NCBI GenBank assembly: GCA_964463165.1
Contig: CAYXBK010000021.1
Span: 1-64,000 of the forward strand
Reading direction: 5' to 3'
DNA from: UBA7236 sp964463165
GTDB lineage: Bacteria; Bacteroidota; Bacteroidia; Chitinophagales; BACL12
Length of the DNA: 64,000 bases
Shown here: piece after piece, positions 25,758 through 34,770 of the stretch
How the letters are laid out: each line of letters opens with the position of its first letter
Position numbering within the stretch: position 1 is the first letter of the stretch
Notes under the pieces: generated by a model
What the model saw: the letters and a program-made list of their open reading frames with translations, nothing else
Database searches by the model: none
What the model was told of the DNA's origin: nothing
Position numbers and translations under genes: made by a program

Positions 25758-26621
25758 ATGAAAAACAACTGGCTCAATAAAACAGAATATCCCTTTGCTC
25801 CGCATTATTTTCACGTAAACGGGCAGCAAGTACATTATATCGATGAAGGTAAAGGAGATGTGCTCTTATTTGTGCATGGAACACCTTCCTGGAGTTTCGA
25901 TTTCAGGCACATCATTCAGAAACTCAAAACACAATACCGGTGCATTGCGATCGACCATATCGGTTTCGGACTTTCATCAAAACCTGAACAGTATGATTAT
26001 TCAACCATAAATCACAGCCATACACTTGAAAAATTCATTGCTGAACTCAACTTAACAAATATCAATCTTGTTGTTCATGATTTCGGCGGACCGATCGGCT
26101 TGCATTTTGCAGAAACGCACCCGGAAAAAATAAAAAAAATAATTGTTTTGAATTCCTGGCTCAGGAGCAGTAAAACAGATCCCGCTTATTTGAAATTGCG
26201 GAAAATATTAAAAAGCCCGCTCCTGCCCTTTTTATATAAACAATTGAATTTTTCTCCCCGCTTTATTTTACCTGCTTCGTTCGGAAATAAAAAACTGAAA
26301 AAAGGATTGCGGTCGCAATACACAAAACCATTTTCAAAACCATCGGAAAGAAATGGTGCTCTTGCTTTTGCAAAATCGTTGTTGAATGACCAGGATTGGT
26401 TTGAGGAATTGTGGAAAAATAAAACAGCACTTTCACAGAAACCTTTTTTATTTATCTGGGGCATGCAGGATAAAATCATCACCCCGCAATATCTTGAAAA
26501 ATTTACCGCATCTTTTACAAATAATACAATATGCAAAATTGAAACAGCGGGGCATTTCCCGCAGGAAGAAGAGCCGGAAATTACATGCAAAGCAATTGCA
26601 GAATTCCTGAAACAAGGCTGA
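25758..26621 (+). CDS. Alpha/beta hydrolase, haloalkane-dehalogenase-like
   Basis: 287 aa. The oxyanion-hole motif HGTPSWSF is at 40-47 and the nucleophile elbow V-H-D108-F-G-G carries Asp rather than Ser, as in haloalkane dehalogenases and epoxide hydrolases. The acid D238 (GMQDKI) and base H266 (TAGHFPQEE) complete the triad. W45 next to the oxyanion hole fits haloalkane dehalogenases, though whether it removes halides is unknown. No signal peptide. It follows the Crp-like regulator, separated by the inverted repeats at 25683-25710. Confidence 0.82.
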   Translation: MKNNWLNKTEYPFAPHYFHVNGQQVHYIDEGKGDVLLFVHGTPSWSFDFRHIIQKLKTQYRCIAIDHIGFGLSSKPEQYDYSTINHSHTLEKFIAELNLTNINLVVHDFGGPIGLHFAETHPEKIKKIIVLNSWLRSSKTDPAYLKLRKILKSPLLPFLYKQLNFSPRFILPASFGNKKLKKGLRSQYTKPFSKPSERNGALAFAKSLLNDQDWFEELWKNKTALSQKPFLFIWGMQDKIITPQYLEKFTASFTNNTICKIETAGHFPQEEEPEITCKAIAEFLKQG

Positions 26622-26661
26622 CAAATAAATTATGTAGTTTTGTTTAGGATTCAAATCAATC

Positions 26662-28215
26662 ATGAAATCAAAAATCTTAACCCTTCTCTGCATATGTTTA
26701 TCAGTTGCAGTAAAAAGTCAAACCACCTGGAACCAGGATATTGCGCCGATCATATTTGCACATTGCACAACTTGTCACCACGACGGCGGCATTGCGCCCA
26801 CATCTTATTTGACCTATGATAATGCCGTGGACGACGGGTTTGATATAAGAAATAATGTACTCGACGGAATTATGCCACCCTGGCCCCCGGATCCGGAATA
26901 TGTGCATTTTAAAAATGAAAAAGTTTTATCTGCTGATGAAATAGATAAAATCGTTGCATGGGCAAGTGACGGCTTTCAGGAAGGAACCGGTTCGGCTCCG
27001 CCTGCACCAGTTTACACCGACGATATTCTGATGCCTGATTATGATCTTGCAATTGAACTTCCTGAATTTACAGTGACAAGCGATGAAGATGTGTACCGCA
27101 CATTTGTTATACACTCCGGACTTGAAAGCACAAAATATATCAATGCGTCAGAATTTATTCCTGATAATTCCAAGATCATTCATCATATGCTGATTTATGC
27201 AGACACGTCTGATTATTCGTGGGATGCAGATCAGGCTGATCCGGGCCCCGGATATGCAAGCAACGGCACAACTACTTCGAGCCCCTATGCAGTTTTGATC
27301 GGCGCATGGGCGCCGGGAGATAATATTTATCAATTGCCTGTCGGGATGGGAATTGAAGTACCGGCAGGATCTGATTTTGCAGTTGAAATTCATTTTGCGC
27401 CGGACAACAGCGGAGAAAGTGCTGCACCGGAATTACATTTGAAATGGAGTGAAGCTGCATTTACAAGACCAGTTTGGGTAAATCCGATTCTGTATCATTT
27501 TCATCCCGTATTTCAGGAGCCGTTATTTTATATACCGGCCAATACAGTGCAGACATTCCATGAAATTTATTCGGATGATGCTAGTTTAAATATTGATCTC
27601 TCCTTTATTTCCGTCGCACCACATATGCATTATCTCGGGCAAACATATCAGGCATATGCAAAAACAACGGATAATGATTCCATTCCATTGATTTATGTAG
27701 ATAATTGGGATTTTCACTGGCAATATTCCTATACCTATCAAAAATTAGTAAAGATCCCCGCTTTTACAGATCTGTATGGAATTGCAACGTACGACAATAC
27801 TTCTGCAAATGAAGATAATCCGAATGATCCGCCGCAGGATGTGTGGCTCGGTGAACAAACAACTGATGAAATGATGCTTTGTTTCTTTGCATATACTTTT
27901 TATTTACCGGGTGATGAATATATGGTGCTCGACAGTTCTATTCTTGAGACATCAATTATACAGCCTGAAAATCAATTGTATTTTTCTGTCTATCCAAATC
28001 CGGCAACCGATGTCCTTCAAATTGTAAATCAAAATCCGGAAGGAAAAAATTATCAGATTGAAATAATGGATCTTTTCGGAAGAATTATTCTGAAAGATGC
28101 AATGCAATTTCAAACCGTAAAACAAATTCAATTGCAGGACCTTGCCAGTGGTATTTATATCATTACCGTTTCTGATGGTGATAAAATCTACACGGAAAAA
28201 ATAATGAAGGAATAA
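26662..28215 (+). CDS. Secreted haem-domain/copper monooxygenase-like protein with T9SS sorting domain
   Basis: 517 aa. The signal peptide ends VKSQ at about 20. A cytochrome-c-like domain has C35-TT-C38-H39 and a MPPW motif (M71) as likely axial methionine. The middle resembles the two copper subdomains of PHM/dopamine-beta-hydroxylase: an HHM segment (about 172), a later HFHP, and a PHMHYLG motif. The last ~75 residues (YPNPATD to EKIMKE) are a T9SS type A domain. It is thus an extracellular oxidoreductase of unknown substrate. A paralogue without the T9SS tail is at 56679-58109. Haem attachment would need the Ccm system encoded at 40476-42128. Confidence 0.82.
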   Translation: MKSKILTLLCICLSVAVKSQTTWNQDIAPIIFAHCTTCHHDGGIAPTSYLTYDNAVDDGFDIRNNVLDGIMPPWPPDPEYVHFKNEKVLSADEIDKIVAWASDGFQEGTGSAPPAPVYTDDILMPDYDLAIELPEFTVTSDEDVYRTFVIHSGLESTKYINASEFIPDNSKIIHHMLIYADTSDYSWDADQADPGPGYASNGTTTSSPYAVLIGAWAPGDNIYQLPVGMGIEVPAGSDFAVEIHFAPDNSGESAAPELHLKWSEAAFTRPVWVNPILYHFHPVFQEPLFYIPANTVQTFHEIYSDDASLNIDLSFISVAPHMHYLGQTYQAYAKTTDNDSIPLIYVDNWDFHWQYSYTYQKLVKIPAFTDLYGIATYDNTSANEDNPNDPPQDVWLGEQTTDEMMLCFFAYTFYLPGDEYMVLDSSILETSIIQPENQLYFSVYPNPATDVLQIVNQNPEGKNYQIEIMDLFGRIILKDAMQFQTVKQIQLQDLASGIYIITVSDGDKIYTEKIMKE

Positions 28216-28283
28216 GGAATAACCCTTCAGGACGTGCAGGGTTCCCTTGCCTCTGAATAGCTCTTCCACGCCAAATAAATTCA

Positions 28284-28401
28284 GGTGAGCCCGCCTGCCG
28301 CAGCATATGCTTTGGCGCCGGCGGGCAGGCCTGTCGAACCATGGTGAGCCCGCCTGCCGCAGCGCATGCTTTGGCGCCGGCGGGCAGGCCTGCCGAACCA
28401 T
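28284..28401. repeat. Two direct copies of a 59-bp GC-rich element
   Basis: Copies at 28284-28342 and 28343-28401 differ at three positions. Each contains GCCCGCC ... GGCGGGC arms and a GGCGCC core, so each can fold. A related sequence in the opposite orientation is at 42330-42372. The remaining 28216-28283 and 28402-28489 hold no gene. Confidence 0.85.
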
Positions 28402-28489
28402 CATTTTTTTATCATTTAATTTTTTATTAACAGTTGGGTTGTCTAATAATGATAATTTCGTTCGTCATTCACTACATAAAAAGTAAACA

Positions 28490-28870
28490 ATGAAAGCAAA
28501 TGCGAACTCAATCAATTGGTTTGAAATATCTGTAGCAGATATTAACCGTGCAACAAAATTTTATGAAGCGATCTTCAATATCAAAATGGAAATGATGGAA
28601 ATGATGGGCATGCAAATGTCTTTTTTTCCTTCTGAGCCGGGAAGCGGCAAAGCAAACGGAGGATTATGCAAGGGTGATATGCATAAACCGAGTGCTGATG
28701 GAGTGAAGATCTATTTGAATTGTGATCCTGATCTGCAGATTGTATTGGACAGAGTGGAACATGCGGGCGGTAAAATAATTATGCCGAAAACGGATATCGG
28801 CGAAAACGGATTTATGGCATTTATGATCGATACGGAAGGAAACGTAATTGGTTTGCATTCCAACGGTTAA
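28490..28870 (+). CDS. VOC-superfamily (glyoxalase/bleomycin-resistance-like) protein
   Basis: 126 aa, the size of a single VOC protein built from two beta-alpha-beta3 modules. It opens SINWFEISVADINRATKFYEAIF and closes with GFMAFMIDTEGNVIGLHSN, the standard last strand whose Glu/His positions hold a metal in active members. Function unknown; many members of this type bind small ligands or are uncharacterised. A terminator follows the stop. Confidence 0.9.
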   Translation: MKANANSINWFEISVADINRATKFYEAIFNIKMEMMEMMGMQMSFFPSEPGSGKANGGLCKGDMHKPSADGVKIYLNCDPDLQIVLDRVEHAGGKIIMPKTDIGENGFMAFMIDTEGNVIGLHSNG

Positions 28871-28912
28871 AAAAATTGTCCGTGATTTGAGTCCCCGGAC
28901 AATTATGTAAAT

Positions 28913-28944
28913 ACCTGATGGTTGAATAAACTATCAGGTTTTTT
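28913..28944 (+). terminator. Rho-independent terminator
   Basis: Stem ACCTGAT (28913-28919) / ATCAGGT (28933-28939) with a 13-base loop, followed by TTTTTT. It ends the VOC gene and lies just before the convergent 28956-29489 gene, whose transcript may also use the hairpin. Confidence 0.8.
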
Positions 28945-28955
28945 ATTTCATGAGA

Positions 28956-29489
28956 TCAGAAAGAAATACCGAGTGTAATTCCGGGCCATGAAGGCACGGC
29001 ATAAGCGGTATATTCTCCTTCTCCGATATAAGGATCAGATTTTATTGCACCGATCACGAACGGCACACCTGCCATAAATACAATACCACCGTCGGATGGC
29101 TGTGCCCTGAAACCAACATACAAACATGCAGCAACCGGGAAACTTGCAGCGTCCATTAATAAAGGGCCGCCGCTGCTGCCGCCGGCAATTGCACCGAAAC
29201 CTGTTTCAAAATAATTCCCGCGTTTTCCGATCAGGCAATTCACAATAACAGGTACTGCAAATGCGTAGGAATTCTCAACGGCATAGCCGCCTGCACCAAA
29301 CCGCATCCCCCAGCCACCGGGTGTTTCCTTATTGAATCGAAAATCATAATTAAAGGAATAATAAAAACTCGGGCCGCCTAATTCCAGATATGCCGCCCTT
29401 GTTGTGGGATTATTGTCAACATCCGTTTGCGCCTGTACTTGCGCAAGACTTAAAAGAAAGCAGGCACAGATTAATAAAATGGTTTTCAT
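28956..29489 (-). CDS. Predicted secreted/outer-membrane protein, unknown function
   Basis: 177 aa with a signal peptide (LLICACFLLSLAQVQAQ). The mature part is rich in G, Y and F with beta-strand patterning (YLELGGPSFYYSFNYDFRF, GWGMRFGAGGYA) and ends SWPGITLGISF with a terminal Phe, as outer-membrane barrels do. At about 155 residues it would be a small eight-stranded barrel. No family recognised. It is convergent with the VOC gene. Confidence 0.65.
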   Translation of the reverse strand: MKTILLICACFLLSLAQVQAQTDVDNNPTTRAAYLELGGPSFYYSFNYDFRFNKETPGGWGMRFGAGGYAVENSYAFAVPVIVNCLIGKRGNYFETGFGAIAGGSSGGPLLMDAASFPVAACLYVGFRAQPSDGGIVFMAGVPFVIGAIKSDPYIGEGEYTAYAVPSWPGITLGISF

Positions 29490-29578
29490 AAATCAGGTTA
29501 TTTTGCTTTGTTCAAATTTAAAAAGAATTCTGTTCCAAAGCGGAAATATTAATCATCCATACATGTGAAATACACTTT

Positions 29579-30676
29579 TCACACATTAAATCTGAAATGC
29601 ATCACATCACCATCTTCCACCACATAATCTTTTCCTTCCACATTTAATTTACCGGCTTCTTTACAGGCAGCTTCCGAACCATAATGAATAAAATCTTTGT
29701 ATTTAATTACTTCGGCCCTGATAAATCCTTTTTCAAAATCCGAATGGATCACACCGGCTGCCTGTGGCGCCAGCATACCGTTGGTAATTGTCCATGCACG
29801 CACTTCTTTTTCTCCCGCAGTGAAATAGGTAATTAAATTCAGCAATTTATATCCGGCACGGATCAGAATATTTAATCCGCTTTCAGATAGGCCCAGATCT
29901 GCAAGAAATAATTGTTTATCCTCATAACTATCCAACTGCGCAATTTCACTTTCAATATTTGCACTTACAATGATCACTTCTGCATCTTCATCTTTCACAG
30001 CATCCTTTAATTTTTTAACAAAATCATTTTCCGATTTAATTTCTTTTTCATCCACATTGCAGACATAAATGACAGGTTTTATTGTAAGCAGAAAAAGATC
30101 TTCTGCAAGTTTTTTATCGTCTTTACCGAGCTGCAGGCTTCTTGCACTTTTTCCCTGTTCCAGGTGATGTTTCAATGCAACCAAAACATCGGCAAGTTTT
30201 TTTGCATCCTTATCGCCGATACTTGCCGCACGCTGCGTTTTTAATAATCGGGTTTCTATCGTTTCCAGATCCTTTAACTGCAATTCATAATCGATGATCT
30301 CTTTATCGCGGATCGGATCAACATTCCCGTGCACATGCACAATATTCGGATCATCGAAACAACGCACCACATGAATGATCGCATCTGTTTCGCGGATATT
30401 CGCAAGGAATTTATTTCCAAGCCCCTCTCCTTTTGATGCACCTTTTACCAAGCCGGCAATGTCAACAAATTCGATTGTTGTCGGGACAAGGTTTTGCGGA
30501 TTTACCAGTTCTGCAAGTTTGTTTAAACGCGGATCAGGCACCGTCACCACACCAACATTTGGTTCTATCGTGCAGAACGGAAAATTCGCCGCCTGTGCTT
30601 TTGCACTCGATAAAGCATTAAATAATGTTGATTTTCCTACATTCGGCAAGCCGACAATACCACATTTTAGTCCCAT
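29579..30676 (-). CDS. ychF: YchF/Obg-like ATPase
   Basis: 365 aa, the standard length. The P-loop GLPNVGKST is at 9-17, the DIAG switch II is near residue 72, and NVDE replaces the GTP-specific NKxD motif, which explains why this family prefers ATP. A coiled-coil insertion lies in the middle, and the C-terminal TGS domain begins around 280. By family it binds ribosomes and tunes translation and oxidative-stress responses. Cytoplasmic. It is a near-universal single-copy gene, useful as a phylogenetic anchor for this window. Confidence 0.97.
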   Translation of the reverse strand: MGLKCGIVGLPNVGKSTLFNALSSAKAQAANFPFCTIEPNVGVVTVPDPRLNKLAELVNPQNLVPTTIEFVDIAGLVKGASKGEGLGNKFLANIRETDAIIHVVRCFDDPNIVHVHGNVDPIRDKEIIDYELQLKDLETIETRLLKTQRAASIGDKDAKKLADVLVALKHHLEQGKSARSLQLGKDDKKLAEDLFLLTIKPVIYVCNVDEKEIKSENDFVKKLKDAVKDEDAEVIIVSANIESEIAQLDSYEDKQLFLADLGLSESGLNILIRAGYKLLNLITYFTAGEKEVRAWTITNGMLAPQAAGVIHSDFEKGFIRAEVIKYKDFIHYGSEAACKEAGKLNVEGKDYVVEDGDVMHFRFNV

Positions 30677-30720
30677 GTATTATTTTTTGAAGGCGCAAAT
30701 ATAGGGAAGAAATGCAGATG

Positions 30721-30831
30721 GCTGCTAGCTAGTAGCTACTAGCTGCTAGCTACTAGCTACTAGATACTAGCCGCTAGCTACTAGCCTGGCGAATTGCCAG
30801 TGGCCAGCAGCCAGCAGCCAGCAACCAGAAG
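30721..30831. repeat. Word-like degenerate repeats (CTAG-rich and CCAGCAG-rich)
   Basis: At 30721-30785 the words GCTAGCTA, GTAGCTACTAG and GATACTAGC follow one another with variable spacing. At 30796-30831 the pattern changes to GCCAGCA units. The stretch begins 45 bases from the ychF start and ends at the stop codon of the PKD protein gene. No coding potential. Confidence 0.9.
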
Positions 30832-33072
30832 CTATTGTATTACAAAAGTTTTTACCCCTGTCAAATTATTTTGCATGATCTCAACAACATAAATACCGGC
30901 TGCGAGATTTGAAATATTGATCGGTTGTGAAATATCATTTCCCTGCAATACAATTTCGCCGAGATTATTCATGATCGACCAATTTGTTTTCACCGCATTT
31001 TCCGTTTCAACCACAATATAATTTGTTGCGGGATTCGGATATATCGAACTGATCATTTGTTTTGCATCATCTATTGTTGTTATTGCAAGTACGATACAAT
31101 TATCATCACTTCCCATTGCATTTGTTGCAGTGAGGCAAACAGTATAATCACCATAATTACTGTATGCATGTGAAGGATTTTGCAAAGCACTTGTTGTTCC
31201 GTCTCCAAAATTCCAAAGCCAGCTCACCGGTAAATTCGCAGATACATCCGTAAATGATACTGTGAGTCCTGAAACGGAATAAGTGAAATCAGCAATCGGT
31301 ATTTGCGGTGTGAGAGAAATATTTACCGTTTTACAATTTGTTGAACTGCCTACTGCATTTGTTGCTGTGAGGCAAACATTAAAACTACCGTTATCGGTAT
31401 ATGTATGAACCGGATTTTGAACAGTACTCACTGCACCATCTCCAAATTCCCATTCCCATGAAGTCGGAAAATTTGTTGAGAGATCAGTAAATGTTGTAAC
31501 AGGATCTCCACTAAATCCAAAATCCGCAACTGGTGTTGCGTACACATCAATTGTAATAATACTGCAATACACATCGCTGCCAACTACATTGGATGCTGTG
31601 AGGCACACATTGAAATCGCCGTTTGTAAGAAATGTATGTAATGGATTTTGCAATGTTGATGTTCCGCCATCGCCGAAATTCCATGCCCATGCTGTTGGTG
31701 TATTTGTAGATAAATCTGTAAATGCGATTGCTGGTTCTGCTCCGGCATCATAAGAATATAATGCGGATGGTGCACCTTCAATTGCGGAAGTGATCGCACG
31801 GAAATGTATATCGCCGAATAAAGACGACCAGCCAAATGCAGTTTCAACATAACTGCGGTTTTCAATTCCTGTATTTGCATAGGAGATCCATGCTACGCCT
31901 CCCGGTACATCATAACCGATAAATACATCACCTGTAATTCCTTCCAGTTCGGGAATACCACGCAGGTCAACCCAGGTTCCTTTATTCGGTTCGAGTAAAG
32001 TTGGAGAAGGTGTTACATAAAACGGAGTGATGATATCCGAACCCGGAAAACCTGCATCATCATTCCAGATATGAATGAGGATATCATCGTTCGGCCGCAT
32101 ATAATCCGTATAATTCTGAATTACAATTCCAACAAGATCCGTTGTGCCGACGAGTGAAACTTTTACCGCAGCAGAAATATATCCGGTGGTAGATAAATCA
32201 CCCACATCTGCCACCACATCGATGATCGGATCATCATATAAAATATAATTGCCGGCTACATAACTGAACGTATCCGTTTGCGTTGAATTCGGAATTACAT
32301 AATCATCACTTGCAGTGAGAAAATAATTTACCCATGCACCAGGCTCCTGTTCAGGAATTGTATAAAGATATTCATCGCCGAATGTAGGTATTCCTTCAAT
32401 GGAAGTATAAGCACCTCCATCCACACTGTATGCAAGTTTGGTAATTGAAATTCCCGACGGATCGATCAGTTCTGCAGTGATCGGATTATCACCGAGTGTT
32501 CCTTCGTACAAATGTGAAGGCGTGTGTAAAATAAGTGGTGGTGTATTGTCAATATTGTAAGTTGTAATTACAAAATCATCGATATAGATTCCATCAACAA
32601 AATACGCTGCATCGCTTACAAACCGGAATTTAAGGCGGACATCACTGTTGCCTACAAAAGCGCCGAGCGGAATGGTTTGCAATTCCCAGGAAAAAAATCC
32701 TTCACCGTTGAATGTTGCAATATTGAGCCATGAACCGCCCCCATCGGTAGAGACATCGAGATACACATAATCAAAGCCGGTTTCAAGATCTATCTGCGCA
32801 TAAAATTGCACGTCGGCATCCAGGGCAGTTGAAAGATCTGCACCTGTATTCATAGTTGCTTCCGATTCGGTCATATCGGGATATAAAGCCCCCGGGCTGT
32901 CGGTAAATGAATGTGTAGGGCTGTTTGAAATAGTTGTTGTTGTGCCCCAGGTTCCAGTCACGTCCCAATTTGAAAGGCCGGATTCGAAATCATCGCTGAA
33001 GACAACAATTTGCGCATTTGCCGCTATCGCGAGAAACACGAATAAGAGAGAGGAGTAAATATTTCGTTTCAT
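30832..33072 (-). CDS. PKD-repeat surface protein with T9SS sorting domain
   Basis: 746 aa. The signal peptide ends AANAQ. The N-terminal third contains a jelly-roll-like domain (SDDFESGLSNWDVTGTW...), typical of secreted adhesins and hydrolase accessory regions. From about residue 430 three PKD repeats follow; each carries TSW-x-W-FGDG and a VCLTAxNxxGS motif with a second Cys. The last ~70 residues (YPNPATN to KTFVIQ) are a T9SS type A domain. It is probably an adhesin or matrix protein on the cell surface. A second PKD/T9SS protein is at 53494-54750. Confidence 0.85.
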   Translation of the reverse strand: MKRNIYSSLLFVFLAIAANAQIVVFSDDFESGLSNWDVTGTWGTTTTISNSPTHSFTDSPGALYPDMTESEATMNTGADLSTALDADVQFYAQIDLETGFDYVYLDVSTDGGGSWLNIATFNGEGFFSWELQTIPLGAFVGNSDVRLKFRFVSDAAYFVDGIYIDDFVITTYNIDNTPPLILHTPSHLYEGTLGDNPITAELIDPSGISITKLAYSVDGGAYTSIEGIPTFGDEYLYTIPEQEPGAWVNYFLTASDDYVIPNSTQTDTFSYVAGNYILYDDPIIDVVADVGDLSTTGYISAAVKVSLVGTTDLVGIVIQNYTDYMRPNDDILIHIWNDDAGFPGSDIITPFYVTPSPTLLEPNKGTWVDLRGIPELEGITGDVFIGYDVPGGVAWISYANTGIENRSYVETAFGWSSLFGDIHFRAITSAIEGAPSALYSYDAGAEPAIAFTDLSTNTPTAWAWNFGDGGTSTLQNPLHTFLTNGDFNVCLTASNVVGSDVYCSIITIDVYATPVADFGFSGDPVTTFTDLSTNFPTSWEWEFGDGAVSTVQNPVHTYTDNGSFNVCLTATNAVGSSTNCKTVNISLTPQIPIADFTYSVSGLTVSFTDVSANLPVSWLWNFGDGTTSALQNPSHAYSNYGDYTVCLTATNAMGSDDNCIVLAITTIDDAKQMISSIYPNPATNYIVVETENAVKTNWSIMNNLGEIVLQGNDISQPINISNLAAGIYVVEIMQNNLTGVKTFVIQ

Positions 33073-33211
33073 AAATACCTGATTTTTTTAGAACAGAACT
33101 AAGTTAAGCCTTTTTTTGTACTCGCCATGCGGGAAAGCTAATTTCAGCCCGGAACGGATTGAATTTAGGCAGGAAAATTGATAACTTGCAGCGAAATATT
33201 GGAAGGATATT

Positions 33212-34021
33212 ATGAAGAAATTTTGTCTTATTTTATTGATCGGAATACAGTCGGTGCTGCAAGCACAAACCGCACAGGAATGGTTCAATACCGCATTCGA
33301 CAAATATCAGAATTTTGATTTTACAGGCGCACTGCACGATTATACCGAATGTATTAAACTTGACCCTGCAAATTATGAAGCGTATTATAATCGCGGATTA
33401 ACAAATTATAATCTCGGATATTTTGAATCGGCAATTTTTGATTTTGATCAGGTAACCAAATTAAGCCCGGGATATTACCAGGCATATTTCTGGAAGGGAT
33501 TTTCATTGTATGACAACGGCAAACCGGAAGAAGCGATCACGGCATATTCAAATGCATTGTATTATAATCCGGATTATGCGACCGCATTATTTGAACGCGG
33601 TTATACAAGATATGAATTGAACAGATATAAAGAAGCGATAGAAGATTTTAATAAAGTAGTTGAGCTTGAACCGGACAATGGCGATGCATATTATAACCGT
33701 GGTTTATGTTATTATGATATGGAAAATAAAACAGCGGCCATGTTTGATTTTCAGAAAGCGGTACAAATCAATCCTGCAGATGCAGATTCATGGTATCAGA
33801 TCGGATTTATTCACAACGACAACAGCAATTATAATGATGCTGTTTCTGCATATACTAAAGTGATCGAATTGCAGCCCGAAGCTGTTGATGCGTATTATGA
33901 GCGGGGACTTGCCTATTATAATTTATATTTAGATGAAAGTGCCTGCGCCGATTGGAGAACTGCAGCAGGAATGGGTGATCAGCAAAGCAAAGATGCGATA
34001 GTTGCACATTGTAATCGGTGA
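33212..34021 (+). CDS. TPR-repeat periplasmic protein
   Basis: 269 aa. The signal peptide ends VLQAQ. About seven TPR units of 34 residues follow; the recurring AYYNRGL and DxxKVVELxP patterns are easy to see. The C-terminus ACADWRTAAGMGDQQSKDAIVAHCN has two cysteines in a Sel1-like tail also found, in altered form, in the convergent TPR protein at 34110-34706. TPRs are protein-protein interaction scaffolds; the partner is unknown. Confidence 0.85.
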   Translation: MKKFCLILLIGIQSVLQAQTAQEWFNTAFDKYQNFDFTGALHDYTECIKLDPANYEAYYNRGLTNYNLGYFESAIFDFDQVTKLSPGYYQAYFWKGFSLYDNGKPEEAITAYSNALYYNPDYATALFERGYTRYELNRYKEAIEDFNKVVELEPDNGDAYYNRGLCYYDMENKTAAMFDFQKAVQINPADADSWYQIGFIHNDNSNYNDAVSAYTKVIELQPEAVDAYYERGLAYYNLYLDESACADWRTAAGMGDQQSKDAIVAHCNR

Positions 34022-34109
34022 TGAGTGGTGAGTCAATTTTGCTGATAATTAAACAATTTTTCAAAGCCGCAACTTCTTTTATCTCAAATCTCAATCTCAC
34101 TACTCAATA

Positions 34110-34706
34110 CTAATTATTACAATAGGTAGCTAAAACCGCAGGTGCATTTTCGTAACCGAGTTCATCTGCTTTTTGGAGATAGTGACAAGCGGAAGAAAAA
34201 TCACCTTTCTGCAATAATAAAATTCCGTAATTATAATTTCCCATCGGAAATGCCGGATCATACTGGAGCATGATCACAAAATCGGTTTCTGCTTTTTCAT
34301 AATCACCGAGCATTGCTTTACATAAGCCCCGTTGGTTGTAGATATCTTTATTTCTCGGGTCGAAAGCAGATGCATTGTCGAATGTTGCCAGCGCATCCGC
34401 ATAATTTTCCTGGAAATACTGGGAGAGCCCGAGATTATATAATATTTCAGGGTTTTGAAGATCGTATAACAATGCCACCCGAAATTTCGATTCGGCGCTT
34501 TTATAATCAGCGCTTTCAGCAGCTTCAATGCCCTGTGCAAAATAATAATTGGCCATATCGGAATTAGCGATGGAAGTTACCGCACCGTCTACAATGAACC
34601 GGATACTGTCGTTATCACTAACTACCTGAATTTTATCAGCGTCTACCTGTGCAAACATTGCAGAGGTGATGCATGTAATACATAAGAGGATGAGTGCCTG
34701 TTTCAT
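34110..34706 (-). CDS. TPR-repeat periplasmic protein
   Basis: 198 aa. The signal peptide ends AMFAQ. About four TPR units (from GIEAAESADYKSAESKFRVAL on) and the same kind of two-Cys tail (SACHYLQKADELGYENAPAVLATYCN) as the neighbouring protein at 33212-34021. The two genes are convergent, their stops 88 bases apart, with degenerate repeats between them. They probably derive from one another or are used in related complexes; that is inference. Confidence 0.8.
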   Translation of the reverse strand: MKQALILLCITCITSAMFAQVDADKIQVVSDNDSIRFIVDGAVTSIANSDMANYYFAQGIEAAESADYKSAESKFRVALLYDLQNPEILYNLGLSQYFQENYADALATFDNASAFDPRNKDIYNQRGLCKAMLGDYEKAETDFVIMLQYDPAFPMGNYNYGILLLQKGDFSSACHYLQKADELGYENAPAVLATYCNN

Positions 34707-34770
34707 GATCTATTTTTAAATGAATGTTCAAAAACGGTAATTGGGCGCTCTTTATTATTTTTAGGGTATA

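Noticed and set aside
29564..29583. TGTGAAA/TTTCACA hairpin at the ychF end as a terminator
   Set aside because: It overlaps the stop codon and no T-run follows on the minus strand.
30721..30831. Possible integron attC or CRISPR repeat array
   Set aside because: There is no regular unit length, no palindromic attC core (GTTRRRY) and no integrase.
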